Assembly: GCA_016872605.1 (NCBI GenBank) | Contig: VGZI01000036.1 | Span: 1-38,162 of the forward strand | Length of the DNA: 38,162 nt | DNA from: Planctomycetota bacterium | GTDB taxonomy: Bacteria > Planctomycetota > Planctomycetia > Gemmatales > Gemmataceae | Direction of reading: 5' to 3' | In this document: piece by piece, positions 1 to 7,649 of the stretch | Layout: each line of letters opens with the position of its first letter | How positions within the stretch are numbered: the stretch's first letter is position 1 | Program-made: the position numbers and the translations under genes | The notes under the pieces: model-generated | Databases searched by the model: none | Told to the model about the DNA's origin: nothing | What the model saw: the letters and a program-made list of their open reading frames with translations, nothing else

Positions 1-66
1 GAAAGCGTGCGCGACGGGCGTTCCGTCGCGCCCGCTTCCGTCTCGTTCAAGTTGGCGGGGCGTTAA
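1..66 (+). CDS. Possible 3' end of an upstream gene (partial)
   Basis: Frame 1 is open from the window edge for 21 codons and stops at TAA 64-66. The tail (ending SVSFKLAGR) reads like an ordinary protein C-terminus, but it is too short to assign to a family. The call rests only on the open frame and on the next gene starting well downstream. Confidence 0.3.
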   Translation, partial: ESVRDGRSVAPASVSFKLAGR

Positions 67-120
67 CGGCGTCGTCCGCTGGCGCCTCGCGAAACCGCGC
101 TAAACGTGCGTGCCGGCGCG

Positions 121-268
121 GACGGGCCACGTTGCCGTGGCCTGGGTCGGTAATCCGACTCAGGCGAACCCGCAGGCGCCGTGTTCCGTCGCAAGAAAAA
201 CTTGCTCCCGCTGAGCGCAGTCCATCGAATACAATCACCGAATGAGCGCCGCGCCGCGGATCGTTCGT
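121..268. repeat. Direct repeat copy 1 (~145 bp)
   Basis: This segment recurs in the same orientation at 930-1071 with roughly 85% identity by eye and one short indel near the end (GCGCCGCGCCGCGG against GCGACGCGG). The two copies flank the DUF1801 gene. The minus strand of both copies stays open with similar translations (GLRSAGASFSC), so they may be remnants of a duplicated coding piece. I do not recognise the element. Confidence 0.75.
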
Positions 269-323
269 CGCGGCCTGCCTACAGATCAGGGCCACGGCAA
301 CGCTGCCTACCCGGGAGGACGCG

Positions 324-806
324 ATGACAGTGAAACGCGATAGCCGGGAACCTACGCCCGAGGCTCAACTCCGGTCCTACATTGACAGGCTTGATCCGAA
401 GATTCAGAAGCTCATGCGATCGGTACGGGCCGCTTTACGTAAGCGATTCCCGACGGCCAATGAGTTGGTGTACGACTACATAACCTTCGTCGTCATTAGC
501 TATTCGCCGACGGACAAAGGGATCGATGGCATCGTGACGATCAAAGCAGATGCCACAGGGGCATTTCTGTACTTCAGTCAGGGGCCGCAGTTGCCCGACC
601 CGAAGCGGATGTTGCGGGGGTCGGGAAAGCAGGTGCGTTTCATCCAGGTGGAAGCTGCCAGCGAGTTGGCACAACCGGACGTGGCAGCGCTGATCGCCGC
701 AACGCTTGAGCAAGCGCGGATACCGTTTCCCGCCGAGGGAAAGGGCAGTCTCATCATCAAGTCGCCTGCCGCGAAAAAGCGGCCGCGCCGGAAGCCGACG
801 AAGTGA
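324..806 (+). CDS. DUF1801 (YdhG-like) domain protein
   Basis: A 160-residue protein that resembles the DUF1801/YdhG fold along most of its length. The N-terminal helix contains YIDRLDPKIQKLM and is followed by a beta-rich segment (VVISYSP, IVTIKAD, AFLYFSQG) and a C-terminal helix (PDVAALIAATLEQA). The tail is strongly basic (AAKKRPRRKPTK). The molecular function of the family is not settled; some members sit near stress or iron-sulfur genes. The ATG at 324 is preceded at good distance by GGGAGGA (about 311-317), which decides the start. It stands alone between two copies of a direct repeat, with no obvious partner. The family call is from pattern recognition and is fairly secure; the function is unknown. 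Confidence 0.8.
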   Translation: MTVKRDSREPTPEAQLRSYIDRLDPKIQKLMRSVRAALRKRFPTANELVYDYITFVVISYSPTDKGIDGIVTIKADATGAFLYFSQGPQLPDPKRMLRGSGKQVRFIQVEAASELAQPDVAALIAATLEQARIPFPAEGKGSLIIKSPAAKKRPRRKPTK

Positions 807-847
807 CGGAGAGGCCCCGCAGAAGCGCGCCCCCCTCACCCCTTGCT

Positions 848-904
848 CTCTCCCCGCGCCGATGACGTCGGTGCAAGCTAAACGTCGAACCGGCGCGGGG
901 AGAG
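848..904. repeat. Inverted repeat with 14-bp perfect arms
   Basis: The arm CTCTCCCCGCGCCG (848-861) is exactly complementary to 891-904, around a 29-base loop. It lies 40 bases after the DUF1801 stop codon and has no T-tract, so it is either a transcript-end structure or another member of the local palindromic repeats. Confidence 0.6.
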
Positions 905-929
905 GGGAGGCGTACTGACCCCAGCTACG

Positions 930-1071
930 GACGGGCCACGTTGCCGTGGCGTGGGCCGGTGATCCTACCCAGGCAAACCCGCAGGCGCCGTGTTCCGTTG
1001 CAGGAAAAACTTGCACCGGCTGAGCGCAATCCATCGAAACCAATTACCGAAGGAGCGACGCGGATCGTTGG
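930..1071. repeat. Direct repeat copy 2 (~142 bp)
   Basis: Second copy of the element at 121-268. It shares long identical blocks such as CGCAGGCGCCGTGTTCCGT. See copy 1. Confidence 0.75.
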
Positions 1072-1281
1072 CCGTGATATGGGGACCACGGCCATGCGGC
1101 CTTTCAGCGAAGCGTAGTCGCGCGTGGAATTGAACTTACGAGACCGCACGGCGACCGCGGCCCCTTTTTTGGGTATCCGAGACTGATTGCTCAGCGACGG
1201 CCGCGACGGGCGAGCGAGTCATTCGCCGACGGCCTCGGGTGAGCATTGACGCGCTCATCCTGCCGGCGCTGACGAAAAAAT

Positions 1282-2646
1282 TCAGAACAACTCCCGTATC
1301 GCCTGCACACCGAAATCGACGAGCGGGATCGGGCGGTTCTGCGGCCCCGGCAGTTCGCGGTGCGGGTCCAGACCTAGGCCGCGATAGAGCGTGGCGGCGA
1401 TCTCGCCCGTGGTCACCGGGCGCGACTTCGGCCGGTAGCCGAGTTCGTCGGATTCGCCGACGATGCGGCCGCCTCGTATCGGGCCGCCGCCGATCATGAT
1501 CGTCCAGACGCCGGGGTGGTGATCGCGACCTCCCGCCGGGTTAATCTTCGGCGTGCGTCCGAACTCGCCCATCGCGGTGACGATTGTGTTGGAGTATAGG
1601 CCGCGATCCGTCAGATCTTCGAGCAACGCGGAGTAGGCGCGATCGAAGTTCGGCACCACTTCCTGCGACATCTGCACGATGTTGGTGAACGGGCGCGAAC
1701 CGTGGATGTCCCAGGTCACTTCATCGAAGACCGTTTCGAACATGTTGACGGTAACGAAGCGAACGCCGCGTTCGATAAGCCGACGCGCCAGTAGACAGCT
1801 TTGGCCAAAACGCGTGCGGCCATAGCGATCGCGCACCGTCGCGGGTTCTTGGCTGAGATTGAAGGCTTCGCGGGCGCGCGGGCTGGACATCAGGCGATAG
1901 GCCATCTGGAAGTTGCTGTCGAGTTGATGAGCTTGCGGGCTGTTCTCGAACGCTTCCATGCCGGCGTCGACCGCGTCGCGCATACGCTGTCGGCGGTCGG
2001 CGCGAACGCTCGTGATGTACGCCGGCGGCAGGAGATCAGGAACCTGAAAATCCGGCACCGACGGATCGGCGTTGAGAATAAACGGGTCGTGCTGGCGACC
2101 CAAATAGCCCGCCGTATGCCCGTGCGGTAGGTTGCCTCCGGTTCTACCGATCGGCCGCGGGATGAGCACGTGCGGCGGCATGTCGTGGCGCGAGCCGCGG
2201 ACGTAGCCGAGGACGCAGCCGGCATGCGGATGTTCGATGCCGCCGGTAAACAGCCGGCCGGTTTGCATCATCTGATAGCCGGTGTCGTGGACGGCGGTGG
2301 CCGTGTGATAGACCGAGCGAATGAGCGAATACTTGTCGGCGTGCCGGGCCATGCGCGGGAAGATCTCGCTGATGCGCATGCCGGGCACATTCGTCGCGGT
2401 CGGCATGAACGGACCTCGCACTTCGGCCGGGGCGCTGGGCTTCGGGTCCCAGGTGTCGATATGGCTCGGCCCGCCGACAAGAAAGAGCATGATGCAGTTC
2501 GTGTCCGCTTGCGGCGTAGCGCCACCAGCGGCGACGTAGTCGGCCAGCGTCAATCCAAGGGCCGAGATAGCGCCGGCGTGAAGGAAGTCGCGGCGCGTCA
2601 CGCCATCGCAAAACCGGGCCGGTTTTTCAGCATCGAGTCGCAGCAT
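1282..2646 (-). CDS. DUF1501 family protein, Tat-exported
   Basis: A 454-residue protein of the DUF1501 family, part of the alkaline-phosphatase/sulfatase-like superfamily and abundant in planctomycetes. Residues 18-22 (RRDFL) followed by a hydrophobic stretch form a twin-arginine signal, so export as a folded protein is expected. Family landmarks are the FLVGGPSHIDTWDPKP segment near residue 55 and, near the C-terminus, GEFGRTPKINPAGGRDHHPG, which carries conserved Asp/His metal-site candidates. The substrate is unknown. DUF1501 genes usually follow a DUF1549/DUF1553 gene; none is present here, so this copy stands alone. The ATG at 2646 has GAGG upstream, and a promoter-like pair lies at 2704-2732. 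The length is typical of the family. Confidence 0.93.
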   Translation of the reverse strand: MLRLDAEKPARFCDGVTRRDFLHAGAISALGLTLADYVAAGGATPQADTNCIMLFLVGGPSHIDTWDPKPSAPAEVRGPFMPTATNVPGMRISEIFPRMARHADKYSLIRSVYHTATAVHDTGYQMMQTGRLFTGGIEHPHAGCVLGYVRGSRHDMPPHVLIPRPIGRTGGNLPHGHTAGYLGRQHDPFILNADPSVPDFQVPDLLPPAYITSVRADRRQRMRDAVDAGMEAFENSPQAHQLDSNFQMAYRLMSSPRAREAFNLSQEPATVRDRYGRTRFGQSCLLARRLIERGVRFVTVNMFETVFDEVTWDIHGSRPFTNIVQMSQEVVPNFDRAYSALLEDLTDRGLYSNTIVTAMGEFGRTPKINPAGGRDHHPGVWTIMIGGGPIRGGRIVGESDELGYRPKSRPVTTGEIAATLYRGLGLDPHRELPGPQNRPIPLVDFGVQAIRELF

Positions 2647-2703
2647 GGGATCGCCTCATCACCAAAAGAACGAGTGGTAACGGAGAGACGGCGGAATACG
2701 ATT

Positions 2704-2732
2704 AGATTATCGCACTTGTTTCAAGGGGTCAA
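2704..2732 (-). promoter_or_regulatory. Promoter of the DUF1501 gene
   Basis: On the minus strand TTGACC (2727-2732) is followed after 17 bp by TAATCT (2704-2709); GATAAT overlaps at a shorter spacing. The -10 box lies about 58 bases before the ATG. The same TTGACC box recurs at other promoters in this window. Confidence 0.55.
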
Positions 2733-2765
2733 TTCATTTCAATCGGGGCCGCGTGTGAGCTTGAT

Positions 2766-2828
2766 GTAGGTCAGGCTTTCCAGCCTGACGTTTTCGCCGG
2801 TGCTGTCAGGCTGGAAAGCCTGACCTAC
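2766..2828. repeat. Perfect 24-bp inverted repeat with self-palindromic arms
   Basis: Left arm 2766-2789 (GTAGGTCAGGCTTTCCAGCC then TGAC) and right arm 2805-2828 are exact reverse complements around a 15-base loop. Each arm is itself a hairpin (GTCAGGCT, four bases, AGCCTGAC), so the unit can fold as one long stem or two short ones, like a REP/BIME unit. It sits in the divergent gap between the DUF1501 gene and the secreted protein. Confidence 0.85.
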
Positions 2829-2865
2829 GCAAAGCGGACGCGCTGCTTCAGATGGAGGGGACGTG

Positions 2866-3648
2866 ATGAGAAGCTCACTTGTTTCCGCGTCTGTGTTTCT
2901 TTTACTCCTGACGCCCGCGCTCGGCGCCACCGACAAGAAAATCGATGCCGTCGATCTTGTTCGCAAACACATCGATTCGCTGCCCAACGGCAAAGGAGCG
3001 GGCGAAGTGACGCTCCAAAGCGCGGCCGCAGTGAGGAAAGTGCTTTCCGACCATCAGATGGTCATTGTTCGATTCCGCGTCTTCCCGGTTGCGCGAATCA
3101 TGCCCGAGGGCTTGCGGGCATCCAACATCTTCGCCGTCGACAAGAACGGCAAGTTTGAGCACCTGAAGGACGTCAAGACGATGGAGAAGTTCTTCCGCGC
3201 TCACGCGTTCTCTGTGAAGGAAGATGCCGACGCGAAGTCGATCCTGGCAGCCTGGTTGACGTTGACGCCGGAGTTCCATCAGGACGGCATGTTCAAGTTC
3301 GATGTTTTGGAGAAGGAGTTCAGCGCGACGGCCAACTCCGCGAGCGGGCGCGCGATTGTGATGCAGGGGGGCAACGGCGAGTTGAAAGCGCATTTACAGT
3401 ACGACAAAGATGGCCGGCTCGCCAAGGTCGAGGAGAAGGCCGCAATTCGTCCCGGCCCACGCCCGATTTGCCAGGCAACGAAGCTCCTTGACGCCGACCC
3501 GATCGTTCGCCGCATGGCCGAGCAGGACTTGCTCATCATGGGCGTCTCGGCCCGAGGATATCTGATGGAGCAGCGTGAACGCGCGACCCCGGTATTGCGC
3601 GACGCCATCGATCGATTGTGGCGGCAGATCGAAAAGAACGGGTGGTAA
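2866..3648 (+). CDS. Secreted protein of unknown function
   Basis: About 260 residues beginning with a Sec-type signal peptide (a basic start, then VSASVFLLLLTPALG, cleavage likely near ALGA). I recognise no domain. The mature part has a mixed alpha/beta character: a segment RFRVFPVARIMPEGL, a repeat-like strand region (GELKAHLQYDKDGRLAKVEE) and a C-terminal helical half rich in Arg and Glu (RRMAEQDLLIMG). Tandem GTG (2863) and ATG (2866) codons are both possible starts. GGAGG at 2854-2858 is spaced best for the ATG. A hairpin follows the stop codon. It appears monocistronic and is probably periplasmic. Role unknown. Confidence 0.75.
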   Translation: MRSSLVSASVFLLLLTPALGATDKKIDAVDLVRKHIDSLPNGKGAGEVTLQSAAAVRKVLSDHQMVIVRFRVFPVARIMPEGLRASNIFAVDKNGKFEHLKDVKTMEKFFRAHAFSVKEDADAKSILAAWLTLTPEFHQDGMFKFDVLEKEFSATANSASGRAIVMQGGNGELKAHLQYDKDGRLAKVEEKAAIRPGPRPICQATKLLDADPIVRRMAEQDLLIMGVSARGYLMEQRERATPVLRDAIDRLWRQIEKNGW

Positions 3649-3662
3649 GTCCCCGACGCGAG

Positions 3663-3694
3663 GCCAGTGGATCACCGGCTCGTGATCCACTGGC
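3663..3694 (+). terminator. Hairpin after the secreted-protein gene
   Basis: A perfect 13-bp stem GCCAGTGGATCAC (3663-3675) pairs with 3682-3694 around a 6-base loop, 15 bases after the stop codon. Only TTTA follows, so it is a weak intrinsic terminator or a dispersed palindrome serving as one. Confidence 0.6.
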
Positions 3695-3764
3695 TTTACA
3701 CGAAGCCTTGGTTTTTCCAATGCTCCAGCACACACGCAAATTTCCCTTTGGCGATCATCCCAAC

Positions 3765-3816
3765 TTGACGGCGGCGTTAATTAGGTGTACCTTAATCAGG
3801 AATAAGGCACACCTAA
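3765..3816 (+). promoter_or_regulatory. Promoter and DtxR/MntR-like operator of the NRAMP gene
   Basis: TTGACG (3765-3770) and TACCTT (3788-3793), 17 bp apart, form a possible promoter. Overlapping the -10 region is TTAGGTGTACCTTA (3781-3794), followed by its near-exact reverse complement TAAGGCACACCTAA (3803-3816; one mismatch). The TTAGG..CCTTA half-sites resemble operators of the DtxR/MntR metalloregulator family. That fits a Mn/Fe importer repressed when the metal is abundant. The regulator itself is not in the window. Confidence 0.6.
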
Positions 3817-3837
3817 CAAACGAGCGATCATTCCGCA

Positions 3838-5238
3838 ATGGAGCTAACGACCGAGCCTGCCGACACGACCGCCGCGCCATTGTCGTTGGAAGGGCTGAAC
3901 GCCACGGTTCCGGTTCCGCCACCTGACGCGAGCTTCTGGGAGAATCTGCGCGCCTTCGCTGGCCCCGCGTTTCTCGTCAGCGTCGGGTACATGGACCCCG
4001 GCAACTGGGGAACCGACCTGAAAGCCGGTGCCGTCTACAAGTACGACCTGCTCTGGGTCGTTGCTCTCGCCAGCTTCATGGCGGTCATCATGCAGATCCT
4101 GTCGGCGCGGCTCGGCATCGTCACGGGCAAGGACCTCGCCCAGGCCTGCCGCGACTTTTATCCGTCCTGGACGCGCTGGCCTAACTGGATCGCCTGCGAA
4201 ATCGCCATCGCGGCCTGCGATTTGGCAGAGGTGGTCGGCAGCGCGGTCGCGATCAATCTTCTGTTTCACATTCCGTTCCACTGGGCCGTCGTCATCACCG
4301 CTTGTGACGTGCTCTTGCTGTTGACGCTGCAAGGCTGGGGCATGCGCTTCATCGAAGCGATCATTCTCGTCTTGGTCGCAACGATTGCCGTCTGCTTTTT
4401 CATCGAGATATTCGTCCTGCCCAGGACCCAGCCGGACTTCCTTGAGATGGGCGCCGCGCTAGCCTCGCCCGGGTTTCGCCAGTCGGGGATGATCGTCGTG
4501 GCGATCGGCATCATCGGGGCCACGGTGATGCCGCACAACCTTTACCTTCATTCGGCCCTGGTGCAGTCGAGGCAGTTCCAGGGCGACGAGGAAGCCGTGA
4601 AGCGGGCAATCCATTTCAACACGATCGACACGGTCCTCGCGCTTTCGGTGGCGTTTCTCGTCAATGCGGCCATTCTGGTCTTGGCGGCGATGGTTTTCCA
4701 CGGCCGCGACGGCGTGGTCGTCGATGGCGTGACGGTGGCGTTCAACGATGAAACCGATTGGATCACCGACGGCTATCGCACCTTGGAGCCACTACTGAAC
4801 ACTGCGCTCGCCAGTATCCTGTTCGGCGTCGCTCTCTTGGCAAGCGGCCAGAGCAGCACGATCACCGGCACGCTTGCCGGACAGGTGGTCATGGAAGGTT
4901 TCATGCATTGGCAGATTCAACCATGGGTTCGGCGTCTAGCCACTCGGCTCGTCGCTATCACTCCGGCGGTGCTGATCGCCTGGATGAGACCCAACAGCAA
5001 GGCGACCGATTTGTTGGTGCTGAGCCAGGTCGTGCTCGCCATGCAGCTGCCCCTGGCGATGTTTCCCCTCCTGCATTTCACCAGCAGCAGCCAATGGATG
5101 GGCGAGCACAAGAGCGGCTGGTTTCTTCTCATCGTCGGGTGGACATCGTGCATTCTCATCACCGCGCTCGACCTGTACGGCCTGCCCGAAGCGATGAGCG
5201 AAGCATGGATTGTGATCATCGGCGCCGATGATGCATGA
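3838..5238 (+). CDS. mntH: NRAMP-family Mn2+/Fe2+ transporter
   Basis: A 466-residue inner-membrane, proton-coupled importer of divalent metal (Mn2+, Fe2+). The TM1 metal-binding motif is present as DPGNWGTD near residue 52, and the TM6 motif as MPHNLYLHS near residue 231; these carry the Asp/Asn and Met ligands of NRAMP proteins. About eleven hydrophobic segments are visible, and a short extra loop (GRDGVVVDGVTVAFNDETDW) follows TM7. The ATG at 3838 directly follows an operator-like inverted repeat, which implies metal-responsive control. Bacterioferritin starts about 60 bases after the stop codon on the same strand, so uptake and storage are probably co-regulated. The family call is secure; Mn against Fe preference cannot be read from sequence. 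Confidence 0.95.
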   Translation: MELTTEPADTTAAPLSLEGLNATVPVPPPDASFWENLRAFAGPAFLVSVGYMDPGNWGTDLKAGAVYKYDLLWVVALASFMAVIMQILSARLGIVTGKDLAQACRDFYPSWTRWPNWIACEIAIAACDLAEVVGSAVAINLLFHIPFHWAVVITACDVLLLLTLQGWGMRFIEAIILVLVATIAVCFFIEIFVLPRTQPDFLEMGAALASPGFRQSGMIVVAIGIIGATVMPHNLYLHSALVQSRQFQGDEEAVKRAIHFNTIDTVLALSVAFLVNAAILVLAAMVFHGRDGVVVDGVTVAFNDETDWITDGYRTLEPLLNTALASILFGVALLASGQSSTITGTLAGQVVMEGFMHWQIQPWVRRLATRLVAITPAVLIAWMRPNSKATDLLVLSQVVLAMQLPLAMFPLLHFTSSSQWMGEHKSGWFLLIVGWTSCILITALDLYGLPEAMSEAWIVIIGADDA

Positions 5239-5300
5239 TGACGCCTCGATTCATACAACAATTTCAGTATGCATTCGAATCCACCGCACAGGAGCATTCC

Positions 5301-5780
5301 ATGAAGGGCGATCCGCAAGTTATCGACGCGCTCAATGCCGCGCTGACCATCGAACTGACTGCCATCAATCAGTACTTCTGCCAGGCCAAGATGTGCATGA
5401 ACTGGGGCTTCAAGCTGCTCGGCAAGAAGCACTACGAGGAATCGATGGGCGAGATGAAACATGCCGAGAAGATCATCGACCGCATTCTGTTCCTCGACGG
5501 CGTGCCCGAGATCGCTCGCTATGGCGTCATTCGCGTCGGCACCAATGTCAAGGAACAATTCGAGAACGACCTCAAGCTCGAGATGAGCGGCGTCAAGACC
5601 TACAACGACGCCATCGAGTTGTGCGCCCGGCTCAAGGACAATGGCACACGCGAACTTTTGGAGCCGATCCTCGTCGAGTCCGAGGAACATGTCGATTGGC
5701 TGGAGACACAACTCGGCCTGATCGATGCGGTCGGCTTGCAGAATTACCTCACCGAACAGATGGGCGGCCACAACGCGTAG
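5301..5780 (+). CDS. bfr: Bacterioferritin
   Basis: A 159-residue haem-containing ferritin that oxidises Fe2+ and stores it as mineral in a 24-subunit cytosolic shell. The start MKGDPQVIDALN matches the family; the upstream frame is open to 5235, but the ATG at 5301 has AGGAG just before it. Comparing with E. coli Bfr without gaps gives ferroxidase residues E18, Y25, E51, H54, E94 and H130, and the haem-ligand methionine M52. The residue aligned with E127 is serine, flanked by E126, E128 and E129. It follows the NRAMP gene by about 60 bases, giving a coherent import/storage pair. A palindromic terminator follows. The call is secure; full ferroxidase activity is slightly uncertain because of position 127. 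Confidence 0.95.
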   Translation: MKGDPQVIDALNAALTIELTAINQYFCQAKMCMNWGFKLLGKKHYEESMGEMKHAEKIIDRILFLDGVPEIARYGVIRVGTNVKEQFENDLKLEMSGVKTYNDAIELCARLKDNGTRELLEPILVESEEHVDWLETQLGLIDAVGLQNYLTEQMGGHNA

Positions 5781-5789
5781 AGGTGTTCT

Positions 5790-5855
5790 GCCGCAAAAAA
5801 ACGCAAAAGGGCGGAGCTGTCTTCACACTCTTTTGCTCATTGCGTTTTTTCGCGG
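5790..5855. terminator. Imperfect palindrome between convergent genes
   Basis: GCCGCAAAAAAACGCAAAAG (5790-5809) is partly complementary to 5830-5855 (CTTTTG, a bulge of six, GCGTTTTTTCGCGGC). With A-runs on one side and T-runs on the other, it can end transcription of both bacterioferritin (+) and the MnmE-like gene (-), whose stop codon adjoins it. Confidence 0.65.
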
Positions 5856-6845
5856 CTACTTCTTCGTAAGCCAGTCGACGCGCGCGGGTAGACAGGGCAC
5901 GGCCTCGCCGGGTCCCGGCGGCGATGGCACGAGCGTTCGTGAGATCAGTTCACACAACTCCGGGATTCCCTCGCCCGTCTGCGCTGACACTCTCCTGGCC
6001 GTGCTGGCGATCTGCCAATCCCAGCACGCATGCAGATCGATTTTGTTGATGACGAACGTCCAGCCCTTTGCGTCGTCGGGGAAGATGGGCGTAACCGAAC
6101 CATCGAGCAACCACAAACGCAGGTCGGCCTGCTCGATTGCCTCCATCGCACGCTGGATGCCTTGGCGCTCGATGCCGGTCGCCTCAGGGCGCAGCCCGGC
6201 CGTGTCGATGAGTTCCACGGGCCAACCGTCGATTGCGACGCTCAATGTCACCACGTCGCGCGTCGTGCCGGGAATGGGCGAGACGATGCTGCGCGTGAAA
6301 CCAGCGAGGGCATTCATCAAGCTGCTCTTGCCGACGTTCGGCGCTCCGGCGATGGCAATCTTCCACGGTTCGATGAGGTGGCGCCCGAGCGGAACCAACT
6401 TGACGAGGCGAGAAACCTGATCCGCGTTGAGCGTGGAAGCATCGATCCCCTCCCATGCGCCTTGCCATTGATCGAGCAGGATGGCCGCTGTGCGTGCTGT
6501 CGGCGCATGCACTAACATTTCCAGAAGCGGGTCGGTGAATTCCTGCCAGGCAACGATGCGCGCCCCGCGTTCGACATAGAGGTTCTCGATCATGCGAACG
6601 ACTTGCACGCCGCCGTGACAATGAACTTCGACGCCGTCGACTTTTGCCGCGAGGATCACTTCATCGCAAGTCGTTGTGCCCAGCCGGCCGAACCAGAAGC
6701 GTCCCGGCGTCGGCACATCAGGCAATGTCCCTTTGAGTGGTCGAAACAGCTGACGCGTGATGTCCCAAGCGCCCGGCCCGCGGATCGCCAAGGTCGCGAT
6801 GGCGGCCTTTCCCGGCGGTGTCAGAAGAGAAATGATCGTATCCAT
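5856..6845 (-). CDS. MnmE-like GTPase lacking the C-terminal catalytic motif
   Basis: About 329 residues, against about 450 for MnmE/TrmE. The N-terminus (MDTIISLLTPPGKAAIATL) matches the MnmE start, which is why I prefer the ATG at 6845 over a TTG at 6872. A TRAFAC GTPase domain follows with G1 GAPNVGKSS, G2 PGTTRD, G3 DTAGLR, G4 NKID and G5 SAQTG. The helical middle domain is degenerate: the usual EFTxRAFLNGKLDL signature reads EFTDPLLEMLVHAP. The protein ends soon after G5, without the C-terminal C-x-G-K motif needed for tRNA wobble-uridine modification. It is probably a paralogue with a different role, with true mnmE elsewhere. It lies about 36 bases behind coaX on the same strand. Confidence 0.85.
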   Translation of the reverse strand: MDTIISLLTPPGKAAIATLAIRGPGAWDITRQLFRPLKGTLPDVPTPGRFWFGRLGTTTCDEVILAAKVDGVEVHCHGGVQVVRMIENLYVERGARIVAWQEFTDPLLEMLVHAPTARTAAILLDQWQGAWEGIDASTLNADQVSRLVKLVPLGRHLIEPWKIAIAGAPNVGKSSLMNALAGFTRSIVSPIPGTTRDVVTLSVAIDGWPVELIDTAGLRPEATGIERQGIQRAMEAIEQADLRLWLLDGSVTPIFPDDAKGWTFVINKIDLHACWDWQIASTARRVSAQTGEGIPELCELISRTLVPSPPGPGEAVPCLPARVDWLTKK

Positions 6846-6881
6846 CGCGCCATCCAGATTTGCCGCGTACAAGCAAGATCA

Positions 6882-7637
6882 TCACTTCGCCGCGAGCGGC
6901 GAATGGCGGTGCGAATGCAACACGCCCTCAAGCGTCATCTCGGGCCAGACGTGGGGCGGATGATGCATCCGGCCCGCAAGCATTTTTGCATCGCCGCCGG
7001 TGATGAAGACCTCGAACGCTGCCGGGTAGCGATGCTGGTACTCGCTGATGAGCCGTTCGATCCCGCCGACGACCGCATGCAAAACGCCCGTTTGCATGGC
7101 GGCGGCCGTAGATCGTGCGGGCGATGTGACTTCTTCGGTAATCTCAACGATTGGCAACAGCGCCGTATAATCGTGCAGCGCGCTCGCCATGAGACGAAAG
7201 CCCGGAAAGATCGCACCGCCTCGGAACACACCAAGCGAATCGACATAATCGACCGTCACCGCCGATCCCGCATCGACTATGATAGCGGCCACGTTCTCAT
7301 GCCGCCGACGATTGGCGGCAACCGCGTTGAGCAACCGATCGATGCCGACCTTGTCCGGCTGCTCGACATCAATCGTGAGCGGCACCTGCTTGGCCGAGGC
7401 CAACACTCGAACGGGGGCGCCGTGCTGCTTTACCCAGGCGACGAGCGTGTCGCGCCGCTCGGGATGCACTCCGCTTACGACCCATTCCTGCTCCGGCTGA
7501 ATTTTCCACTCGTTCCACTGCCGCTGCCAGGCCTCGGCGTCGTCGGGCGGCAAGGGCGCGACGCTCCACACCTGGGCGGAGCTGCACAACCCCCATTTGA
7601 TTCGCGTGTTGCCTACATCGACGACGATCGGGCCCAT
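6882..7637 (-). CDS. coaX: Type III pantothenate kinase
   Basis: A 251-residue cytosolic enzyme of the ASKHA fold that phosphorylates pantothenate, the first step of coenzyme A synthesis; CoaX enzymes need a monovalent cation and are not feedback-inhibited by CoA. Visible motifs are the N-terminal phosphate loop (VVDVGNTRIKWG), PDKVGIDRLLNA in the middle, the acidic/phosphate motif IIVDAGSAVTVDYV, and GGAIFPGFRLM, all in family order. The length is normal. Two in-frame ATGs exist (7643 and 7637); AGGG is spaced properly only for the second. The MnmE-like gene follows closely and is probably co-transcribed. Biotin-ligase fusions seen in some bacteria are absent here. Confidence 0.93.
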   Translation of the reverse strand: MGPIVVDVGNTRIKWGLCSSAQVWSVAPLPPDDAEAWQRQWNEWKIQPEQEWVVSGVHPERRDTLVAWVKQHGAPVRVLASAKQVPLTIDVEQPDKVGIDRLLNAVAANRRRHENVAAIIVDAGSAVTVDYVDSLGVFRGGAIFPGFRLMASALHDYTALLPIVEITEEVTSPARSTAAAMQTGVLHAVVGGIERLISEYQHRYPAAFEVFITGGDAKMLAGRMHHPPHVWPEMTLEGVLHSHRHSPLAAK

Positions 7638-7649
7638 GTGCATGCCCTA

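Larger units (their letters stand above)
807..1281. other. Gene-free stretch with inverted and direct repeats
   Basis: No convincing gene lies here. It holds the inverted repeat at 848-904 and the second direct-repeat copy at 930-1071. Nothing recognisable is seen at 1072-1281. Minus-strand frames are open through part of it but lack ribosome-binding sites and resemble no family. Confidence 0.6.

Noticed and set aside
435..1043. A 202-codon minus-strand open frame
   Set aside because: Overlaps the DUF1801 gene and the direct repeat; no domain, no Shine-Dalgarno sequence.
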